Of a DNA stretch of 64,000 bases, positions 59,365 through 64,000 are shown piece after piece. A program made the position numbers and the translations under genes. The notes under the pieces are model-generated. The model had not been told where the DNA came from. It saw only the letters and a program-made list of their open reading frames with translations, and did not search any database. Source of the DNA: Lactobacillus selangorensis (GTDB lineage Bacteria > Bacillota > Bacilli > Lactobacillales > Lactobacillaceae); assembly GCF_001437205.1 (NCBI RefSeq), contig NZ_JQAZ01000001.1, forward strand, positions 248,001 to 312,000, read 5' to 3'. Position 1 is the first letter of the stretch; each line of letters begins with the position of its first letter.

Positions 59365-61821
59365 CTAATTCTCGTCCTCAGGATCTGGTAATCGTTTTAG
59401 ATGAACGCCGCTTGGCGCCCCGATTTCATCCGGATCAAGCACGAACGAACCATTTGAGTAACGATCACCGCTTGGGTACTGCGTCGGATCAATCGCAAAG
59501 AACTGCTGCTGGTCAGTTTCGACCATTAACGTAGTTGCCGGCGTGACCAGCGTCATCGCAGCGATTCGATGTGGATTACGTTTCAATTCACGTAAAATCT
59601 GAACCCCTCGTCGTGCGCGCGACATGACTGGAATTTCGGTAACGTTCATCTTTTTGAAGGCTCCCCGTTGGGTAATAATCCCGACTTCATGGGCATCCGG
59701 TGATACTAAGACAAAATCAACAATCGTATCCTCAGGTTTCAGATCCATTAACTTGACCCCCCGTGTCCGAGCGCCCATTGTGGACACTTCGGACAAGGCG
59801 AAACGTAAGCCGTAACCTTTGTGGCTGGCACTGACGACTTGCAGGTCGGCTTCATCACCGGCCACATAATAAATATCAGCGAGCCGGACATGATCGTCAT
59901 GAAGTTTGATGGCTTGCTGCGGATGCGATTTGTAAGTCCGACCTGGTTTCAGATCGGCAAAACTGGTCTGCTTAATATAGCCATCGGTGCTGGCCATGAC
60001 AAATTGTCCGGTTTGATCGAGATCTTCGAAAATATAAGCAGCGATAACACTTTCATCACTCGCTAGCCCGACCGTCTGGGATAAATGTTCTCCGGCATCC
60101 TTCCAATGAGCATCCAAAATTTCATGAACCGGACGATAAATCATGTGCCCATAGTTGGTGAAGATGTATAGGTGCGCCAAAGTATGTGTCTTGACTTGCA
60201 GGACGGGATAATCGACATCCTTCAGACCATCTTCAGCGGAAGCCTGGAACGACCGCATACTGCTGCGTTTCAAGTAACCATCATGACTGACCATGACCAT
60301 CACATCGTCATCGGCGACCATCACGCTAGTATCGACCTTCAAGTCAGAAACCTCTGCTTCAATCTGAGTCTTACGGGGACTGCCGTATTCTTTCTCGACG
60401 TGGCGCAGTTCGCTCTTGATGACCCGTTTCAATTCTTTCGGATCGTTCAAAATCTTCTGGTAACTCATGATTTGCTTGTTGAGCTCGTCCGATTCCTTTT
60501 GCAAGGCGGTAATATCGGTGTTGGTCAGCCGGTACAACTGTAAAGACACAATGGCTTCAGCCTGTTTTTCACTGAAGTCATAAGCCTTCATCAGATTTTC
60601 TTTGGCCGACTTTTTATTCTGGCTGGCGCGAATGGTCTTGATGACATCGTTTAAGATGGAAAGAGCCTTCATCAGCCCATTGATGATGTGCAGACGATCG
60701 CTTGCCTTCTTGAGATTATATTTGGTCCGCCGTGTGACCACGTCTTCACGGTGTTCGATATAGGCTTGCAGAATTTCGATTAGCCCAGCTTGTACAGGCT
60801 GCATGTGTGAAATAGCCACCATGTTGTAATTATAGGCAATCTGCAATTCGGTATTCTTCAACAGATAGTTGAGAATCCCTTGCGCATCGGCGTTCCGTTT
60901 CAGATCAATTACAATCGATAAACCATGCCGGTCCGTTTCATCCCGAACTTCGCTGATTCCGTCGACTTTCTTCAAAACCCGAATTTCATCGATCTTCTTG
61001 ACTAAGTTGGCCTTATTGACTTCATACGGCAGTTCGGTAATGACAATCTGCTGACGGTTGCCTTTGACATCTTGGATGCTAGTCTTCGAACGGACGATAA
61101 TCTTGCCCCGCCCAGTTTCGAAGGCTTTGCGAATTCCATCTGCTCCTTGAACAATTGCACCAGTCGGAAAATCAGGTCCTTTGACAAAGGTCATGATTTT
61201 GTCGAGCGAGGCGTCGGGATGATCCATCAAATACATAATTCCATCGATGACTTCATTGAGATTGTGCGGTGGAATTTCAGTCGCATAACCAGCCGAGATT
61301 CCAGTGGCCCCGTTCACTAAGAGGTTCGGGAAGCCGGCGGGCAGTACTGTCGGTTCGTATTCGGTATCATCGAAGTTGAGGACCATATCGACAGTTTCTT
61401 TATCGATATCGGCCAACAATTCGCCGGAAATCTTGCTTAAGCGTGCTTCAGTATAACGCATCGCAGCCGGCGGATCCCCATCCATCGACCCATTGTTCCC
61501 ATGCATTTGAATCAATGGAGCACGATTCTTCCATGACTGGCTCATCCGGACCATGGCTTCATAGATCGAACTATCACCATGCGGATGAAAATTCCCCATG
61601 ACGTTCCCAACGGACTTCGCCGATTTACGGAAGCCTTTATCATAGGTATTGCCATCTTTAGCCATTGCATAGAGGATGCGGCGCTGAACCGGCTTCAGTC
61701 CATCCCGGATATCAGGCAACGCCCGTTCCTGGATGATATATTTTGAATAGCGGCCAAAGCGTTCGCCCATGACCTCTTCAAATGATAATTCTTGAATTTT
61801 TTGTCCTTGTTGTTTGGCCAC
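59365..61821 (-). CDS. parC: DNA topoisomerase IV subunit A
   Basis: 818-residue decatenating type IIA topoisomerase subunit. N-terminal [22 protein letters not shown], the quinolone-resistance region [15 protein letters not shown] with Ser84 and Glu88 in the wild-type (sensitive) state, catalytic Tyr in [10 protein letters not shown], and a C-terminal beta-pinwheel with repeated blades. It follows parE by 18 bases. Confidence 0.97.
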   Translation of the reverse strand: MAKQQGQKIQELSFEEVMGERFGRYSKYIIQERALPDIRDGLKPVQRRILYAMAKDGNTYDKGFRKSAKSVGNVMGNFHPHGDSSIYEAMVRMSQSWKNRAPLIQMHGNNGSMDGDPPAAMRYTEARLSKISGELLADIDKETVDMVLNFDDTEYEPTVLPAGFPNLLVNGATGISAGYATEIPPHNLNEVIDGIMYLMDHPDASLDKIMTFVKGPDFPTGAIVQGADGIRKAFETGRGKIIVRSKTSIQDVKGNRQQIVITELPYEVNKANLVKKIDEIRVLKKVDGISEVRDETDRHGLSIVIDLKRNADAQGILNYLLKNTELQIAYNYNMVAISHMQPVQAGLIEILQAYIEHREDVVTRRTKYNLKKASDRLHIINGLMKALSILNDVIKTIRASQNKKSAKENLMKAYDFSEKQAEAIVSLQLYRLTNTDITALQKESDELNKQIMSYQKILNDPKELKRVIKSELRHVEKEYGSPRKTQIEAEVSDLKVDTSVMVADDDVMVMVSHDGYLKRSSMRSFQASAEDGLKDVDYPVLQVKTHTLAHLYIFTNYGHMIYRPVHEILDAHWKDAGEHLSQTVGLASDESVIAAYIFEDLDQTGQFVMASTDGYIKQTSFADLKPGRTYKSHPQQAIKLHDDHVRLADIYYVAGDEADLQVVSASHKGYGLRFALSEVSTMGARTRGVKLMDLKPEDTIVDFVLVSPDAHEVGIITQRGAFKKMNVTEIPVMSRARRGVQILRELKRNPHRIAAMTLVTPATTLMVETDQQQFFAIDPTQYPSGDRYSNGSFVLDPDEIGAPSGVHLKRLPDPEDEN

Positions 61822-61839
61822 GATATTTATTCACTCACT

Positions 61840-63837
61840 TTACTGATTGATCTGATGGAATAAGTCGGTCTGCCCTGTCGACGGCTGATCATCGGCTTTG
61901 TCTTTGTCGAGAATACTGCCGTCTTCTTCCATCGTAAACTTAACATTCTTTTCAATCCATTTCCGCCGTGGTTCGACTTTGTCACCCATTAAAGTAGTGA
62001 CTCGTTTTTCGGCGAGCGCTGCATCGTCAATGCGAACTCGAATCAACGTTCGTGACTGCGGGTCCATGGTGGTTTCCCACAACTGGTCAGCATTCATTTC
62101 CCCTAACCCTTTGAAACGCTGCAAATTGTAGCCACGTTTCATCGTCTTGGTTAATTGGGCCAGCTGATCATCCGTCCAGGCATAGGCAATCTTGGCATCT
62201 TTGCCCGTCCCCCGCTGTAGTTTGTACAACGGCGGCAAGGCAATATAAACATGTCCTGCTTCGATCAGCGGCCGCATATAACGGTAGAAGAAAGTCAGCA
62301 GTAAAATCTGAATATGCGAACCGTCGTCATCAGCATCGGTCATGATGATGATCTTATTATAATTGCTTTCCTTCAGGTCGAATTCAGCGCCCACACCGGC
62401 ACCAATTGTATAGATAATGGTGTTAATTTCCTTATTCTTGACAATATCAGCTAATTTAGCTTTCTGGGTGTTCAAAACCTTCCCACGCAATGGCAGAATG
62501 GCTTGATATTTACGGTCCCGGCCTTGTTTCGCCGAACCGCCGGCAGAATCCCCTTCGACTAAGAACAATTCTTTTTTCTCAGGGTTCTTCGATTGGGCTG
62601 GTGTCAGTTTGCCTGATAATAGTCCATCGGATTTACGGCGTTTCTTGCCGGTACGAGCCGTATCTCGAGCCTTACGAGCTGCTTCACGGGCTTCACGAGC
62701 TTTCATTGCCTTGCGCACGAGTGTCTGGGCAAATTCCCCATTTTCCATGAGGTAGATGCTCAGCTGGTCGTAAATAACGTTATCGACCGCTGAACGGGCT
62801 TGGGGTGTGCCTAACTTTTCCTTCGTCTGGCCTTCAAACTGCAGAATCTCTTCTGGAATCCGAACGGATAAGATGCCGCTCAGCCCTTCACGGATGTCGG
62901 ACCCTTCCAGATTTTTATCTTTGTCTTTGAGCATGTTGATTTTACGAGCATAATCGTTGAAAGCACGAGTCATACCGGCCCGAAGCCCAGCTTCATGGGT
63001 CCCGCCGTCACCGGTCCGGACATTATTGACAAACGAAAGAATGTTTTCGGAGTAACCATCATTATATTGACCGGCAAACTCGATTTCCATTCCATCTTTA
63101 GTGCCGTCGAAGAACATAACCCCGCCGAGCGTATCTTTATCTTCATTCAGATACTTGACGAAGGAGATGATGCCGTCATCATACTGGAAAACTTCCTGTT
63201 TATCCTGACGTTCATCCGTAAAGGTAATTTTGACCCCTTTTAACAGGAACGCCGATTCACGGAGCCGTTCCGCCAGCACGTCATAGTTGAAGTTCGTCGT
63301 CTGGAAAATAGTCGCATCCGGTTTAAACGTCAGCGTAGTCCCACGTGGATCTTTGGTCTTGCCGACCTTCTTTAACGTCCCGACAGGTTTGCCGCCGTCT
63401 TTGAATGCTTCCTCATAGGCGACACCATCACGGACAACTCGGACTTTGAGCCATTCTGAGAGGGCATTCACGACACTAGCGCCGACCCCATGCAGACCGC
63501 CAGAAGTTTTGTAGCTGTTTTCGGTAAATTTCCCACCGGCATGCAGAACCGTCAAGATGACCTCGATGGTCGGAATGCCTGACTTGTGCATCCCAGTCGG
63601 CATTCCCCGCCCATTATCCTGAACGGTGACGCTGTTGTCTTTGTGGATTGTCACTTCGATATCTTTGCCGTAACCGGCCAAAGCTTCATCGACCGCATTA
63701 TCGAAAATTTCGTAGACAAGCTGATGCAGGCCACGGGCATCGGTCGAGCCGATATACATCCCAGGCCGTTTACGAACGGCCTCTAACCCTTCGAGGACTT
63801 GAATTGACGCATCATTGTATTCATGGTTTTCTGCCAT
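61840..63837 (-). CDS. parE: DNA topoisomerase IV subunit B
   Basis: 665-residue ATPase subunit. GHKL ATP site: EIFDNAVDEALAGYG, VQDNGRGMPTGMHKSG and GGLHGVGASVVNALS. TOPRIM domain: LVEGDSAGGSAKQGRDRKYQAILPLRGK and IIMTDADDDGSHI. The frame opens at 63861; ATG 63837 gives the normal N-terminus MAENHEYNDASIQVLEGLEAVRKRPG-type start and is served by AAGGGGGA. Heads parE-parC. Confidence 0.97.
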   Translation of the reverse strand: MAENHEYNDASIQVLEGLEAVRKRPGMYIGSTDARGLHQLVYEIFDNAVDEALAGYGKDIEVTIHKDNSVTVQDNGRGMPTGMHKSGIPTIEVILTVLHAGGKFTENSYKTSGGLHGVGASVVNALSEWLKVRVVRDGVAYEEAFKDGGKPVGTLKKVGKTKDPRGTTLTFKPDATIFQTTNFNYDVLAERLRESAFLLKGVKITFTDERQDKQEVFQYDDGIISFVKYLNEDKDTLGGVMFFDGTKDGMEIEFAGQYNDGYSENILSFVNNVRTGDGGTHEAGLRAGMTRAFNDYARKINMLKDKDKNLEGSDIREGLSGILSVRIPEEILQFEGQTKEKLGTPQARSAVDNVIYDQLSIYLMENGEFAQTLVRKAMKAREAREAARKARDTARTGKKRRKSDGLLSGKLTPAQSKNPEKKELFLVEGDSAGGSAKQGRDRKYQAILPLRGKVLNTQKAKLADIVKNKEINTIIYTIGAGVGAEFDLKESNYNKIIIMTDADDDGSHIQILLLTFFYRYMRPLIEAGHVYIALPPLYKLQRGTGKDAKIAYAWTDDQLAQLTKTMKRGYNLQRFKGLGEMNADQLWETTMDPQSRTLIRVRIDDAALAEKRVTTLMGDKVEPRRKWIEKNVKFTMEEDGSILDKDKADDQPSTGQTDLFHQINQ

Positions 63838-63911
63838 TACGGACAAATCCCCCTTTTTCATTTTTAAAATTCATTGATTGTTTCAGTGCAAAAATACCGT
63901 ATATAAAACTA

Positions 63912-63941
63912 ATCCTATCACGTTTGCCAGGCACTTGGCAA
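63912..63941 (-). promoter_or_regulatory. Putative promoter of parE-parC
   Basis: Minus strand TTGCCA (plus 63936-63941), 18 bases, TAGGAT (plus 63912-63917). The -35 is part of an inverted repeat TTTGCCA/TGGCAAA. Confidence 0.4.
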
Positions 63942-63981
63942 AAAGTATTTTATAGCACTGATAAGTTTCTACTTCTTTTGT

Positions 63982-63995
63982 CGAACAAACGTTCG
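63982..63995. promoter_or_regulatory. LexA (DinR) SOS box
   Basis: CGAACAAACGTTCG matches the Gram-positive LexA consensus CGAACRNRYGTTYG at every position. It is 145 bases upstream of parE and probably belongs to a divergent gene beyond the window. Confidence 0.8.
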
Positions 63996-64000
63996 TACTC

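Overview
The window is chromosomal DNA from a low-to-middle GC Gram-positive bacterium, almost certainly of the family Lactobacillaceae. The evidence is the gene content and order: glyQ-glyS, dnaG-rpoD-trmK, a complete set of lactic-acid-bacterium peptidases (pepT, pepN, pepD), mevalonate-pathway genes, dinG-ypmB-dnaD-nth-pbp1A-recU, ypsA-gpsB-rnpB-ypsC, class Ib nrdHEF, PyrR-controlled pyrimidine genes, a manganese pyrophosphatase and parEC. TTG and GTG starts are common and usually have a good Shine-Dalgarno sequence. I cannot name the genus.

Layout. 1-9.5 kb (+): glyQ (truncated by the window edge), glyS, a DUF488 gene, dnaG, rpoD, trmK, a Nif3-like gene and pepT. 9.6-19.4 kb: a DAHP-synthase-like protein without active-site residues, pepN, pepD (-), then a yitT / tautomerase / surface protein / yitU / yitV / yitW neighbourhood in which yitV is frameshifted by a 10-bp tandem duplication. 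19.5-22.7 kb (+): a methyltransferase-like gene, a membrane protein and an RsmF-type methyltransferase. 22.7-25.7 kb (-): mvk-mvaD-fni, with no phosphomevalonate kinase gene. 25.9-36.5 kb: DNA repair, replication and cell-wall genes plus the RNase P RNA. 36.5-40.1 kb (-): nrdHEF behind a good promoter and two candidate NrdR boxes. 40.2-46.2 kb: two unknown or secreted proteins, an RNase HI-like gene, ebsA, fhs, a cysteine-free uracil-DNA-glycosylase-like gene, lspA and rluD. 46.2-52.8 kb (+): pyrR-uraA-carA-carB with serial PyrR attenuators. 52.8-54.5 kb (-): rqcH. 54.5-57 kb: an AT-rich accessory stretch with a structured leader RNA, fragments, a 58-residue protein and a short tyrosine recombinase flanked by inverted repeats. 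57-64 kb (-): an ASCH protein, ppaC, a LysR regulator, parC and parE. A perfect LexA box lies at the right edge.

The most striking observation is carA-carB. Both reading frames are intact and well conserved overall. CarA, however, has lost the glutaminase nucleophile Cys (Gly244) and the catalytic His (Asp329). CarB has Ala at the metal-binding Glu of both ATP-grasp domains (Ala298, Ala833), with further key changes (His129, His284, Lys821, and a rearranged glycine loop around residues 707-716). The usual pyrB, pyrC, pyrD, pyrE and pyrF genes are absent around it. This reads as a maintained but catalytically dead carbamoyl-phosphate synthetase under pyrimidine-type control. A second apparent pseudoenzyme is the DAHP-synthase-like protein at 9.6 kb. 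A third candidate novelty is a ~210-nt structured RNA with a 25-codon ORF and an intrinsic terminator directly upstream of rqcH.

All functional calls come from reading protein motifs and gene order. No database search was possible.
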